Assembly: GCA_963575745.1 (NCBI GenBank)
Contig: CAUYUJ010005681.1
Coordinates: 393,038 to 457,037 of the forward strand
Direction of reading: 5' to 3'
Source: Prorocentrum cordatum
Lineage: Eukaryota > Sar > Dinophyceae > Prorocentrales > Prorocentraceae
Length of the DNA: 64,000 nucleotides
A program made the translations under genes and the position numbers. This document shows positions 50,201 through 60,339 of the stretch, piece after piece (positions within the stretch are counted from its first letter, which is position 1; every line of letters starts with the position of its first letter). The notes below the pieces were generated by a model, which saw nothing but the letters and a program-made list of their open reading frames with translations, was not told the DNA's origin and searched no databases.

Positions 50201-50925
50201 GTACTCGGACCCGGCCGACCTCCCGCGTGCCGGTCCGCCCTCCAAGAGGCTCGAGTGGGGGGTCGACGAATCCCGGACCCCCTCGAGGCATGAAGAGAAT
50301 TATACGACGGGAGGTGTTTCGCTCTTTTCGGTGTCTGGGGGCCCTATAGTACTGGGCTTCGGGAGCGACTCGGCACGAAGAGCCCGTCCCGGGGAAAGGG
50401 GGTCGGGACCTCCGGGGGCCGACCCCAAGAGGCTCGAGTGGGGGAGCTACGAATCCTGCTGTACCACCATAAGTTGGAGGGGAAAAGGTTCCTCCTCCTC
50501 CTCCTTCTCCTCCTCCTCCTCCTCCTTTTCCTCCTACGTTGTGGTGGTGGACAACAGGCCCATCAAATCCCGGTCCCTCGTCGAGCACAGAGAAAATCAC
50601 GACGGGAGGTTTTTCGCCGTGCTCGGCCTCACGGAGGCCCTTTTACCGGGCCTCGGGGCCGTGCCAAAACGACTCAGGATGAAAAGCCGGTCCCAGAGAA
50701 GGGGTCGGGACCTCCGAGGGGCCAACGTCATGGAAAAAATCATGACGTCGGGGGTCTGGGGTTACAGAATCGCTTTGCCCCGAAATGGGAAGTGTCGTCG
50801 AATCCGCTGAACATGCGAATGACTTTTTGCAACTCGATCGGCATTCTACGCATGTTTCGCGGATTCCAACCAGGCGATCCAGTTTGGGGCAAGTCAATTC
50901 TGCAGTCGATCCCCTGCTCGGAGAG
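50201..50925 (+). other. REV3: REV3 intron 6, built from mobile repeats
   Basis: Holds repeat D copies at 50,283-50,420 and 50,588-50,765 and the inverted-repeat/(TCC)n element at 50,451-50,570. 'CAAGAGGCTCGAGTGGGG' occurs at both 50,247 and 50,427, a direct duplicate around the first repeat D. Confidence 0.6.
50451..50570 (-). mobile_element. Inverted-repeat element carrying (TCC)n, copy C
   Basis: Left arm 'GTACCACCATAAGTTGGAGG', right arm 'CTACGTTGTGGTGGTGGACA' then 'ACAGGCCCATCAAA', with about 50 bp of TCC/CTT between. Confidence 0.8.
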
Positions 50926-53900
50926 GGTGGCCGCCGCCGAGCCCGCGCTGGAGCACGCGCTGGGGAAGCCGACCCCGCAGCCACCGATGAACCTGCCGGG
51001 AGCCTCCAGCAGCCCAGTCACGGCGGTGGGCGGCGCCCCCGCGGCGAGAGCGCCCGGGCAGGGCCCGCAGGCGTGCTGCGAGGACCCGGAGTGGGAGGAG
51101 ATCTGCGGCATGATCGCGGTGGAGGTGCTGTGCCTGCTGCCGGAGGGCCGGCCCCGGTGGAGCAACGCGTGCGACCCGGCGGCGGACCCCATCGCCGCAG
51201 TGGCCTTCGTGGTGCGGCCTCGCCTCTGCCAGCTCGGCGGGCGGAGGCTGCGGCCGCCCGACCGGCGGGGGGCCGTCGTGCTGGAGGGCGGCGGCGAGTG
51301 GGCGCCGGAGCTCGGCGAGGTGCACTGCGAGGGCAGCGAGGCGGCCCTGCTCGGGCGGCTGGTGCAGCTCGTGCGCGCGGCGGACCCGGACGTGTGCCTG
51401 GGCTGGGAGCTGCGGGGGCGGAGCTGGGGCTACATCCACGCGCGGGCGCGCGCCCTCGGGCTGAGCGACCTGCGCGCCGAGCTGTCGCGCGTGCCCGCGG
51501 AGGCGCTGCCGCCGCCGGCGGCGCGGCTGGGGGGCGCCCAGCAGGCGCGCAGGGCCGACGCGAGCAACCTGGAGTCGGAGATGATGGCGCCCTCCGACCT
51601 CCAGCTGCCGGGCCGGCTGCTCCTGAACGTGTGGCGCGTGCTGACGAGCATCACCTTCGGGGCCAAGCTGCGGAGCTTCTCTCCCCAGGAGGCCGCGCAG
51701 GAGCTCCTGCAGAGGAGCCTGCCCCTGATCTCTGCGGCCGAGCTGTCGCACGCCTGGCGGGACCAGGGTCGGGCGGCCGCCGTGCAGCACCTGCAGCAGC
51801 TGGCCGCTCTGTCCTTCGAGGTCTTGGACCACCTGGAGGTGCTGCCCCGTGCTGCAGAGCTGTCGCGGCTCTTCGGCCTGGACGTGCTGAGCAGCTTCAC
51901 GCGGGGCACGCAGCTGCGCGTCGAGGCGCTGCTGTCCCGCGTCGCGCGCGCGGCAGGGCTGCTTCTGCTGTCGGCGTCCCAGGCTCAGGTGCGGAACCAG
52001 CCCGCGCTGGAGCGGCTCCCGCTGGTCATGGAGCCAAGGTCGGGGTTCTACTGGGACCCGGTGCTCGTGCTGGACTTCAAGGGCATGTACCCGTCTCTCA
52101 TAGTGGCACACAACATCTCCTTCGACACCTGCTTGGGCATGGCCTCCCGCGCAAGCCAGGGGCCCTGCTGCCGCCTTGGGGTGCGCGACGAGCCGTGGGA
52201 GCTGGGCGTCAGCGGGGCTGCTGAGTCCTCTGCCCTCCTCAGCGAGGGCGACGTGGAAGACGCGCAGGCGGACTGCCCTGTGCGCTCGGTGCCCAGCGGG
52301 TGCCTCTTCGTGGCGCCGTCGGTCAAGCAAGGGCTGATGCCGCTGATGCTCGCAGAGGTGACCCGCCTCCGGTCGGAGACTAAGGCGGCGATGAAGAAGG
52401 CTGCCCCCGCCATGGCCAGCCGCCTGAACCACAAGCAGTTCGCGCTGAAGTACTTCGCGAACGTGACGTACGGTTATGCTGGCGCCTCGTTCAGTGGGAG
52501 GATGCCCTGCGCCGAGATCGCGGACGCGATCGTTGGCACCGGGCGACACGCCCTCGACGAGGCGGCTGACTTCATCGAGGCCTCCGAGCCTGGGGCCGAG
52601 GTGGTGTACGGCGACACCGACTCTCTCTTCGTGCGCTTGCCCGGGGCCAGCCTGGAGGATGCCTTCACCATCGGCCGCCGCCTTTGCGAAGGCATCTCCG
52701 CCAAGCACCCGGCGCCTGTCGAGCTCGAGTTCGAGAAGGTCTACTGGCCGTGCCTGCTTCTCTCCAAGAAGCGCTACGCCGGCGTCGCGTACTCCAAGCC
52801 TCCCTCGGAGGCGGGACGCCCCCAGTTCGAGGCCAAGGGCCTGGAGGCGGTGCGCAGGGACCACTGCCGCCTCACCTGCCAGACGCAGCGCGAGCTGCTG
52901 GAGGAGCTGTTCAGGTCCAAGGACCTCTCTGCCGTCAAGAGGCTATTCACACGGCGCGTCTCCGCGCTGCTGCGTGGGGGCGCCGACGGGCCTGGGCTGA
53001 CGGAGTTGGTCTTTCACCGCGAGACACGGCTGGGCACCTACAGGGCAGAAGAGGAGGGCGCTGAAGGCCCAGCCACGCTTCCACCGCAGGCAGCGGTGGC
53101 CTACGACAGGATCGCCGCGGACGGCGAGGGAGCGGGGCCCGAGTTCGGCGAGCGCGTGAGTTACGTGGTCGCCGTGGGGCCTCCTGGCGCCCGGCTCGTG
53201 GATCGCTGCGTCGACCCGCTGGAGACCCTCGAGGGGGGCAACGTCAAGGGCCGGGCCAGCTCCGCCGCGGCCCGCGTCGACCGCTGGCACTACGTGGAGA
53301 AGGCCGTCCTGCCGGCGGTGGCGCGGATCCTGCACGAGGACCTCGTGGGGCTGCCGCCGGTGGACGTGCAGTCCTGGCTGCGGCAGGTGCCCCGCCCACG
53401 GGCCCAGGGCGCCGTGAGCGGCCCGCTCGACCGGCTGCTGTCTGCCCGGCGCGCCTGCGGGTCCTGCGGCGCGCCCCTGCCCGCCGCCCGCAGCAGGGCG
53501 CAGTGCTGGACGTGTGCTCCGCTGGAGGAGCTGGTGGCCGCCAGGCAGCGGGCGCGGGAGGCACGGGCCTCTGCCAAGGGGCTGCGGCGCGCGTGCGAGC
53601 GCTGCGCCGGGCCGCGGCTGTGGCGCGCCTGCACGGCGGCGGCGGCCTGCCCGGCCTTTGGCCGGCGCGTGCTGTCGGAGGAGTTGGCCCAGCAGGCGGC
53701 GGAGGACCTGGGCGGTGGCAGGCTGGAGTCCACCACCGAGGACGATGGCGACGCGTCGGCCATCACAATCTCCGACGACGACAGGCCGGCGGGCGCGCGC
53801 CAGGCGCCACCGGGGTCGGGGGCAGGTCGCTCGGGCGCGGCCGCGCACGCCGAGCGGGGCGCGGTGGCCGTGAAGGAAGAGGCCGCGAGCGGCCTCCAGG

Positions 53901-54187
53901 AGCTCCAGCGGGGGGCCGCGGGGCGCGGCAGTGCAGCCGCGGACGCGGCGTGGGCCAGCATCCAGGGCGGCGACATCGAGGTCTCCGACTCCGACGCGGC
54001 GCCTGAGGCGCCGTCGGTGGCGCCCGCTGCCGCCTCGGCGGTGCGCCCGCAGGCCTCCGCTGCCTCGGCGCCGGCCCCAGGGGCGGGGCCCGCCGCCCCC
54101 GGCCCGGGCGAGGCGGCGGAAGCGGCGCGAGCCGCGCCGACGTGCCGGGGGCACGGGGAGCCCTGCAGGGAGCTGGAGGTGAAGAAG
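50926..54187 (+). CDS. REV3: REV3 exon 7: exonuclease-like and polymerase domains, Cys clusters, linker, start of GRF finger
   Basis: Catalytic core of DNA polymerase zeta, the B-family enzyme that extends past DNA lesions in the nucleus. Order: inactive exonuclease-like domain (EWEEICGMIAVEVL ... DPDVCLGWELRGRSWGYIHA); motif A DFKGMYPS at 52,073; motif B KYFANVTYGYAG at 52,448 followed by SFSGRMPC; motif C YGDTDS at 52,607; KKRY at 52,766; GERVSYVV; CysA 53,456-53,515 (C-x2-C...C-x2-C); CysB 53,594-53,650 (C-x2-C-x8-C-x5-C), which in the family binds the accessory subunits through an Fe-S cluster. RMPC and the C-terminal clusters set REV3 apart from polymerase delta. After the normal REV3 end the frame continues for about 170 aa: acidic motifs AITISDDD and DIEVSDSD, an Ala/Pro linker, then CRGHGEPC, the first half of a GRF finger. 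The donor is GA at 54,188 after AAG AAG. Confidence 0.92.
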
Positions 54188-54353
54188 GATCGGACGGGGC
54201 CAGGGCGAGGACGAGCCCTCTCCCCTGGGCGTCGCGGCGCGCTCCGAGCAGGTCGCGGCGCCCGGGGCGCGTGCTCCAGAGCCGCCGGATCTCAGGGGCT
54301 TCCCGAGGTCAGCCTCGCCCCCGGGTGGCCTCGCCCGGGCTTCGTCCGAGAAG
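54188..54353 (+). other. REV3: REV3 intron 7 (GA-AG, 166 bp)
   Basis: Bounded by 'GAAGAAGGATCGG' and 'CGAGAAGGAGGGC', so AGAAGGA is duplicated at both ends. Splicing restores VKK-EGPNKGRRFFACPRPR. Without it the frame stops at TAA 54,365. Confidence 0.75.
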
Positions 54354-54404
54354 GAGGGCCCGAATAAGGGCCGCCGCTTCTTCGCCTGCCCGCGGCCGCG
54401 CGAG
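54354..54404 (+). CDS. REV3: REV3 exon 8: middle of GRF zinc finger
   Basis: Reads EGPNKGRRFFACPRPRE, the GPN.GR.F..C core of GRF-type fingers, which in APE2, topoisomerase 3 and NEIL3 contact single-stranded DNA. The 5' half ends exon 7 and the last ligand is in exon 9. The donor is GA (GAGACT) at 54,405. 'GAGGAG' is present at both this donor and the acceptor at 57,443. Confidence 0.78.
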
Positions 54405-54509
54405 GAGACTGGGGGGGGGGGCTCGAGGGCGGCCAATCCGAATGTCTCAACGTGCTCTCCGTTCCCAGTGTGGAGGAGGTCGGGGAACATTTCAAAACTA
54501 CACACGCTT

Positions 54510-54512
<3 letters not shown>

Positions 54513-54545
<33 letters not shown>
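54513..54545. repeat. (TA)n tract
   Basis: TATATATA tract; a second one (TATA/TCTA) lies at 54,725-54,785. Confidence 0.9.
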
Positions 54546-55009
54546 ACACGGTGGGGGCGTTGGTTAAGGAATGCGCCCAGGATGCTGCAGGCCCTCCAGG
54601 CTACCTTATCGGATGAGGGCGGAGGTGATTTCCATGACCAGGCCTCGATTGGAGCTCCGCTGGCCTCCAGACCCTGGATTCTTCATCTACTGGTTCTGCA
54701 CCCAATGCCCCCCCACTTTTCTCTATGTATATATATATATATATATAGCTATATCTATCTATATATATATATACATATGTATACATGAAGCCCCCCCCCC
54801 AAAACGAAATTCGGGCCGTCGGGTTGGGCTGGCTCGGCGCCTGCCCCGCGCCCGCGCGCGAGGAGACCTCTTGGGGGAGCCCGCACTTGGGGGGGGGGGG
54901 GGGGGGGGGGCCGGGCCAGTGGCGCCCGAGGGCCGGGCTCCCCTCGCCGAGGCGACGCGTCGCCCTGTCGGAGCCGCGGCGTCCCGGGCAGGGGTCTGTC
55001 AGGAGGGGT

Positions 55010-55310
55010 AAAGGGAAAAAACACACACAGAGGCAATGAATCGTCGATCCCCCAGAGAGTAGGGGGGGAATTTTGGAAGAGGGGGGGAGAAAGGCAACAA
55101 CCCAGAACATATATACGAAAAGCTGGGGAATCCCATCACTTGCGTGCAGTTTTTTTTTTTTTGTGTGTGTGTCGACCCCCCAGAAAGTATGGGGAAGAGA
55201 TGGGAGATGGGGGGGAGGCAAAAGCCCAGAACATCTGCGAACCTATCTGGGGGATGCTACGATTTGTGTGTGCAGTGATTTGTGTGTGTGTCCTTGGGCC
55301 CCTCTCAGTC
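55010..55310 (+). repeat. Dispersed repeat S, two tandem copies
   Basis: Copy one 'AAAAACACACACAGAGGCAA', 'ATCGTCGATCCCCCAGAG', 'AACAACCCAGAACATATA'; copy two from 'GACCCCCCAGAAAGTATGGG' to 'GTGTGTCCTTGGGCCCCTCT'. Confidence 0.8.
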
Positions 55311-55454
55311 TGGAGGGCCGGCGGTCGGAGGTCGGGGCAGAGGGCGGCAGGGCGCAGGAGGAGGGCGGCAGAGACGGAGGAAGGATGCCTGTCGCCCTGT
55401 TGTTCCGGGCGTACTCGAGGACCACAGCTCGAACACTACTAATCTCGAGCACCC

Positions 55455-55665
55455 AGGGCGGCGGAGGAGGAGGAGGAGGAGGAGGAGGAGGAGGACGAGG
55501 ACGAGGAGGAGGAGGAGAGGAAGAGGAGGGGGGGGGGGAGGAGGGAAGTAGGAGGGAGCAGGAGGAGAGGGAGGAGGAGGAGGAGGACGAGGAGGAGGAG
55601 GAGGAGGAGGAGGAGGAGGAGGAGGGAGGAGGAAGAGGAGGAGAAGGCCGAGGGGAGACGGAGGA
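55455..55665 (+). repeat. (GGA)n tract
   Basis: GGA/GAG tract with a G9 run, within intron 8. Confidence 0.93.
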
Positions 55666-56159
55666 GGAGAGCGCCTGCCCGAGACGCTGGCGAAGCGTCG
55701 CCGGGGCCGCCTGCCCGCGACGCGCGGAGGTCGGGGTGCCCCGCCGTAGAGACCCTGGTGGGGTGTGCTGCCTCGGCGCCCGAGGCCGGCGCGTCGTGAG
55801 AGGCAGCGCGCCCCTGCTCTGCACGAGCGAGATGGGCACGGAAAGAGTCTTGGCATCGCTCGGACGTGTACATTTTTCCTTCGGCGAGGACCATCGAGGA
55901 GCATCCTTGATCATTTGGCGAAAAACCCACGCACGAAACCGAAAAAAGCACAGGGAATGGACGTCCGAGCGACGGCGAGGAATGGGTACAATGCCCAACA
56001 GCGGACCCGGTTCATTCTGCACAGGACTCGCTGTCCACGCCGCCGCGGCCTGTGTCCATTCGAGACAGGAGGCCGCCCGCCCAACAGCGGCCGCTGTTGG
56101 TTCGGGACAACATTTGCTGTTGGGTATTGTGCCCATTCTTTCCGTACCCATTTCGGGCG

Positions 56160-56235
56160 TCCAAACCTGCATCTCAGTCGGGCGCGTCCCTCTACGGGAG
56201 GAATGTTCAGATAGAGTCTGGGGACATTTTTTTCA
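56160..56235 (+). mobile_element. hAT-type MITE end fragment
   Basis: 'TCAGTCGGGCGCGTCCCTCT' and 'ACGGGAGGAATGTTCAGA' resemble one end of the MITE family; no second end or duplication was found. Confidence 0.4.
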
Positions 56236-56302
56236 TTCGGAGTTTGGTTCGAGCTTATGGTTTATGTTCCTGTTCGAGCATATTTTATTCTAGGCCGCCT
56301 CC

Positions 56303-56530
56303 TAGATGGGGTCCGAGAAGATGGGGTCGGAGGATCGTGCCGTATCTTCGATGCATCGCCGATGCGGCTGGATGTGGAGCCTGATTTGCTTCGCGTCGAC
56401 GTCGCCGGCGCGTCGCCCTCGTCGACGACGCATCGCCAGTTCATCGCCGATGCATCGCCCATGCATCGTCGATGCATCGGCGATGCGGCGCGATCCTCCG
56501 ACCCCCCCTGCTCCGACCCCATCTGGGAGG
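56303..56530 (+). mobile_element. Inverted-repeat element with 'GATGCATCG' interior
   Basis: Left arm 'GATGGGGTCGGAGGATCGTG' and right arm 'GCGATCCTCCGACC', '..TGCTCCGACCCCATCT' are inverted. The interior has repeated CGATGCATCG palindromes. Confidence 0.75.
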
Positions 56531-56814
56531 CCACTTTTTATGTCTCGTCCAGAACCCGCCTGTGGGAGGAAACGCTTCATGCGCGGCCCCAGGGCTGCCG
56601 ATCCCGCGTCCGGTTTCTGTTCGGTCCGGGTTTGTGCGTGACGGTCCCCTCCGATGGGGCCCGCCAGCGGCCCCCCTCCCCCCCCCACCGCAAGGGCCGA
56701 GTCGAAGAGAGGCGCCGAGGCTGGAGGACACATGTGTCTTTGTGGTCCGGGGTGGATGTCATGACACGCGAGCGCCCCCCTCCCCCCCTCCCCCCCCCCA
56801 ACCCACCCACACAC

Positions 56815-56874
56815 AGCACAACACACACACACACCGTGCCACACACACACACACACACACACACACCCACCGTG

Positions 56875-56913
<39 letters not shown>

Positions 56914-56990
56914 GTGCCCACACCCACACACCCACACACACACACACACACACATACACACACACACACGCACACACACAAAAAAAAACA
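56815..56990. repeat. (CA)n tract
   Basis: CACACACA tract with ACCGTGCC inserts at regular positions (three times), ending in an A-run. Confidence 0.95.
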
Positions 56991-57160
56991 AGGGTCGTCT
57001 TCGCCGACGTCGGCGCGTAAGCTGCCCGCGCATGTCGCGCTCATGAGCGCCCTCTCGTCCTTCCAGGGAAGCGTGCCGCGCCGGGCGGCCCGCGCAGGCC
57101 ACCGCGCAGGGTTGTCGTGCCATCTCTCGCAGGACCCGTCTCCTCTCGTCGCTCGTGCAC
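56990..57160 (+). repeat. Repeat N, copy 2
   Basis: 'GTCGTCTTCGCCGACGTCGG', 'GCGCGTAAGCTGCCCGCG', 'GCGTGCCGCGCCGGGCGGCC' and 'CAGGACCCGTCTCCTCTCG'. Confidence 0.8.
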
Positions 57161-57164
57161 ACCT

Positions 57165-57255
57165 CCTCCTCCTCCTCCTTCTCCCTCTCCTCCTGCTCCT
57201 CCTCCTCCTCCTCCTCCTCCTCCTCCTCCTCCTCCTCCTCCTCCTCCTCCTCCAG
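57165..57255 (-). repeat. (TCC)n tract
   Basis: Nearly pure TCC, followed directly by repeat K. Confidence 0.95.
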
Positions 57256-57261
57256 GAGACC

Positions 57262-57443
57262 CATGCCAAGAAACACCCTGCTTGCCTCCAGGGTGCCCTG
57301 GGCTTCTTCGGTTTCGATGGCTCTGCTTTGGAAAGCGTGACGCTCCCACCAAATCAATGGACGCCCTATGGGGTCTCAGGGTTGGAGTTCTTGCGCAAGG
57401 TCTCCTGTGGTCGAGCTCCTACTGTGAGAGGCCCTGCCCCGAG
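57262..57443 (+). repeat. Repeat K running into a splice acceptor
   Basis: 'GCCAAGAAACACCCTGCTTG' to 'CAAGGTCTCCTGTGGTCGAG' matches the copy at 34.63-34.8 kb. The acceptor CCCGAG of REV3 exon 9 comes about 20 bp after the last shared block, so the repeat supplies the intron's 3' end. Confidence 0.75.
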
Positions 57444-57482
57444 GAGCAGTGCAATTTCTTCGCCTGGGCGGACGCCCCGCAG
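57444..57482 (+). CDS. REV3: REV3 exon 9: end of GRF zinc finger (39 bp)
   Basis: EQCNFFAWADAPQ. C-x-FF-x-W is the closing motif of GRF fingers and supplies the fourth ligand. Joined to exon 8 it reads CPRPRE-EQCNFFAW. The donor is taken as GT 57,483 (phase 0). The frame stays open to about 57,600 (TTPKRKLAG), so a longer exon is possible. Phase 0 fits the acceptor at 61,228. Confidence 0.68.
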
Positions 57483-57604
57483 GTGCCCAGCCCCTCTGCG
57501 GGCGCGGGCCAGGCCGTGGGCGCTGCCGCTGGCGCCGGGGCGCCGCTGACGACCCCGAAGCGCAAGCTGGCCGGGTCACGGGGTCGGTATGATCGGAACG
57601 GGCA

Positions 57605-58095
57605 CTCCAAGTTGGGAGGGGGAGGAGGGGGAGGAGGGGGAGGAGGAGGAGGAGGAGGAGGAGGAAGAGGAGGAGGAGGAGGGGCGATGAGGTGGAGGAG
57701 GAGGAGGAGGAGAGGAGGAGGAGGTGGGGGGGAGAGAAGGGAGGAGGGGAGGAGGAGGAGGAGGAAAGAGGCGAGAAGGAGGGAGGAGGAGTAAAACAAA
57801 AGGAAAAGGAAGGAGGGGGAGGAAGAGAGGAGAGAGGAGTAGGAGAGAGGATGTGGATGAGGTTTTGAGGAGGGTAAGAAGGGAGGGGAAGGAGGAGGAG
57901 GGAGGAGGCGGCGGAGGAGGAGGAGGCGGAGGAGGAGGAGGGGGGAGAAAGAGGGATGAGGAGGAGGGGAAAGGAGGATGAGGGGGGAAGGAGGAGGAGG
58001 AAGAAGGAGAAGAGGAGAAGGGGAGGACAATGAAAAGAAGAGGGGCAGGAGGATGAGGATGTGGGGAAGGGATAGGAGGAGGAGGAGGAGTCCGG
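57605..58095 (+). repeat. (GGA)n tract, 0.5 kb
   Basis: GGA/GAG with many AAG interruptions. Confidence 0.92.
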
Positions 58096-58139
58096 ATGGG
58101 ATAACCTACCGTCGTCTTACGTCGTCCTGCTGCTTGTGA

Positions 58140-58480
58140 CTTAAGGAGGGAATTGCGCTGTAAATTCTCTTCTGCGGGGGGGTGACGAGAGTGACCGCTT
58201 GTCGGTTGCTCTCTGTTCTTTGCTTGGTGCTTGCTGGCCTTCGGCGGTTATCTGCTGATGCGTTCTCGCTTGGCGTCGTCTTCGGTGTGCTGTTGTCGAT
58301 GAGGGTTGCTGCTTCGGCGGTGGTGGGCGTGCGGAGGAAAGAAGCGAGGAATATAGTCCAGATACATGTGCTCATTGAACATTGGAAGGTGTGGAAGGCA
58401 GAAGGAGAATTCGATAGCAAATCATGGGAGACTGGTGTAACCTCGCAATGTTGTCTTTAGCTTCGTCTGGCGTCGGCTAG
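58140..58480. other. Intronic stretch, open frame without motif
   Basis: A 92-codon plus-strand frame at 58,182-58,460 is hydrophobic at its start (CRLLSVLCLVLAGL) but shows no family signature or clear splice context. I do not call a gene. Confidence 0.35.
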
Positions 58481-58486
58481 CGATAG

Positions 58487-58755
58487 GGAGTCGATGAGAT
58501 ATCGTCGATGTAGCGTCGATGTAGCGACGATGTAGCGCGACGATTTCGCAAGAGCCGGCAGTATGGTATGGGAGGTCCTACTGAGTTGCCGCCGAGAGAG
58601 AAGGCCCTCTCAGTAGGCTCGGAAGTCCTCCAGCCTCCTGGGAGGATTTCCAAGCCTTCCCTGAATACACAGGTTTCTCAGAAGGCGCGGGGGCTTTGAG
58701 AAGTCCCGCCGCCTTCTGAGAGGGCCTTCTTCTTCTCACTTTACCCCCGCATCCG
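58487..58755 (+). repeat. 'GCGTCGATG' array with tag, then repeat F copy 4
   Basis: 'GTCGATGTAGC' units, 'CGCAAGAGCCGGCAGTATGG', 'GAGTTGCCGCCGAG', then 'CTCAGAAGGCGCGGGGGC' and 'GCCGCCTTCTGAGAGGGCC'. The same order (array, tag, repeat F) also holds at 34.8-35.3 kb, though rearranged. Confidence 0.75.
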
Positions 58756-58980
58756 GAGTCTGGAAAGACCGGGGAAGAAGATCGACAGCATAGCCTGTCT
58801 TTCTTGTACAGAGGGCCTGCTGACGGTGCCGTCGCGGGCGCTGCCCATTAGAGGCAGAAGGCTTCCTGTGCATGAGCGGCCGTTGTCGCATTTCGGCAGC
58901 ATCTGCGGTTGGGCATCGTGACAACGCTTGCCCGACAAGGTTTGTCTGAGGGCTTGTGACTGGCATGTGTACACAACCTG

Positions 58981-59165
58981 GGTGTGTATGTGTGTGTGTG
59001 TGTCTTGTGTCCTCCTCCTGCACGCTGGCCAAGTCGCCTTTCGGTTGCCCAGAATCGCTTCCCGCTGGTGCAGTATACCTCTGCCTCGCCGCGAACGTAA
59101 AAAAGTGTGCTGTGTGCGTGTGCGTTTGTAATTGTGCGTGTGTGTGTGTCTAAGTGTGTGTGCAT
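58981..59165. repeat. (TG)n tracts
   Basis: Two TGTGTG runs (58,981-59,008 and 59,104-59,165) around a 95-bp spacer. Confidence 0.9.
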
Positions 59166-59329
59166 GTGCGTGCAAGGCCTGCGCTGGCCGCGATCCATGG
59201 TTGTGTGTTCTTCATAGAGCGACGTTCCCTTCGGGCCCGTGGGCTTGTTTCTTTGCAGCGGCGTTCCTGGGAGTTCCTCTGTCTTGTGTTTCTTTGAACT
59301 GGCGTTCCTCGGGGCTCTCTGGTTCGTCG

Positions 59330-59565
59330 ATTCCGAGTTGCCAAGCAAAGCCACGCAATGTCATGCAACCGGGAGCAATGCAAAGCGTTTCCAAACAACG
59401 GCAAGCAATGCTGAGCAATGCCCAGCGAAGCAAAGCTCTGCCAAGCAATTACCATCAAGGCCAAGCCATGCCCAGCACTGTCAATTTATGCAAATGTATA
59501 CCAAGACATGCAAAGACATGTCAAGTGATGCCAACCGATACCCAACAATGGTCTTCAGTTCTAGA
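59330..59565 (+). repeat. 'AGCAATGCC' minisatellite
   Basis: About twenty degenerate 9-11-bp units of (A)GCAATGCCA type. Confidence 0.8.
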
Positions 59566-59904
59566 CAACGGAGAAAACATGCCAATCGATGCAGGTGTTG
59601 CGCCGTTTGATTCGATCGTCTACACACAAGCGTTCGTGGCCTTTCGCCAGAGTGATCTCTGGTGCATGGGCCACTTGCAGCCGCGCACCCAACGTCATCC
59701 TTGCCCAGGGTTGCTCTCGCGTGCATCCGATGAGGGCACCGTGCAGTCCAAACTCGACAAGGTGTCGGCCCTGCGGCTTGGAGCGTGCCGCTGCGCCCTC
59801 CTGTTACTTCTCCGCGCTCCTATGCCTGAGCCCTCTCGCGCTTTCGTGCCCCCTGTGGCCCAGGCGAAGGTCTTGGATGCTCCCGCGCGGTCTCGGGACC
59901 TCCC

Positions 59905-60235
59905 TCCTCCTCCTCCACCCTCCTCCTCCTCCACCTTCTCCCACCTCCCTCCTCCTCCTCCTTCCTCCTCCTCTCCCTCCTACTCCTCTCCTCCTCTCCT
60001 CCTCCTCTCTCCTCCTCCCCCTCCTCCTCCTCCCCTCCTCCTCCCTCCTTCCTCCTCCTCCTCCTCCTCCTTCCTCCGCCTCCTCCTCCTCCTCCTCCTC
60101 CTCCTCCTCCTCCTCCCTCCTCCTCCTCCTCCTCCTCCTCCTCCTCCTCCTCCTCCTCCCCATCCGCGCCTCCTCCGCCTCCTCCTCCTCCTCCTCCCCC
60201 TCCCCCTCTTGCTCCTCCTCCTCCTCCGCGCCCCC
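59905..60235 (-). repeat. (TCC)n tract
   Basis: TCC/CTC array with CCCC and CTT interruptions. Confidence 0.93.
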
Positions 60236-60339
60236 GGGCACCGCAGGCCTGGCCCTCGGGCCGGGGACGGGCACCTCGGCTGGCCCAGGCGTGCGCGCGC
60301 AGCCTCACATTACGGCCCTGTCAGGCGTAAGCCAGGAGG

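Noticed and set aside
50926-54187. DNA polymerase delta or alpha catalytic subunit
   Set aside because: The SFSGRMPC block after motif B, the N-terminal VPVVR.FG and HEAHIP blocks, and the order of the C-terminal clusters match REV3, not delta or alpha.
50894-54505. Very long minus-strand frames opposite the REV3 coding exon
   Set aside because: Antisense shadows of a GC-rich gene with strong third-position G/C bias. The sense strand carries all the polymerase motifs.
58182-58460. 92-codon frame with a hydrophobic start as a small secreted protein
   Set aside because: No family match, no splice or leader context, and it sits between repeats inside the REV3/SWIM interval.
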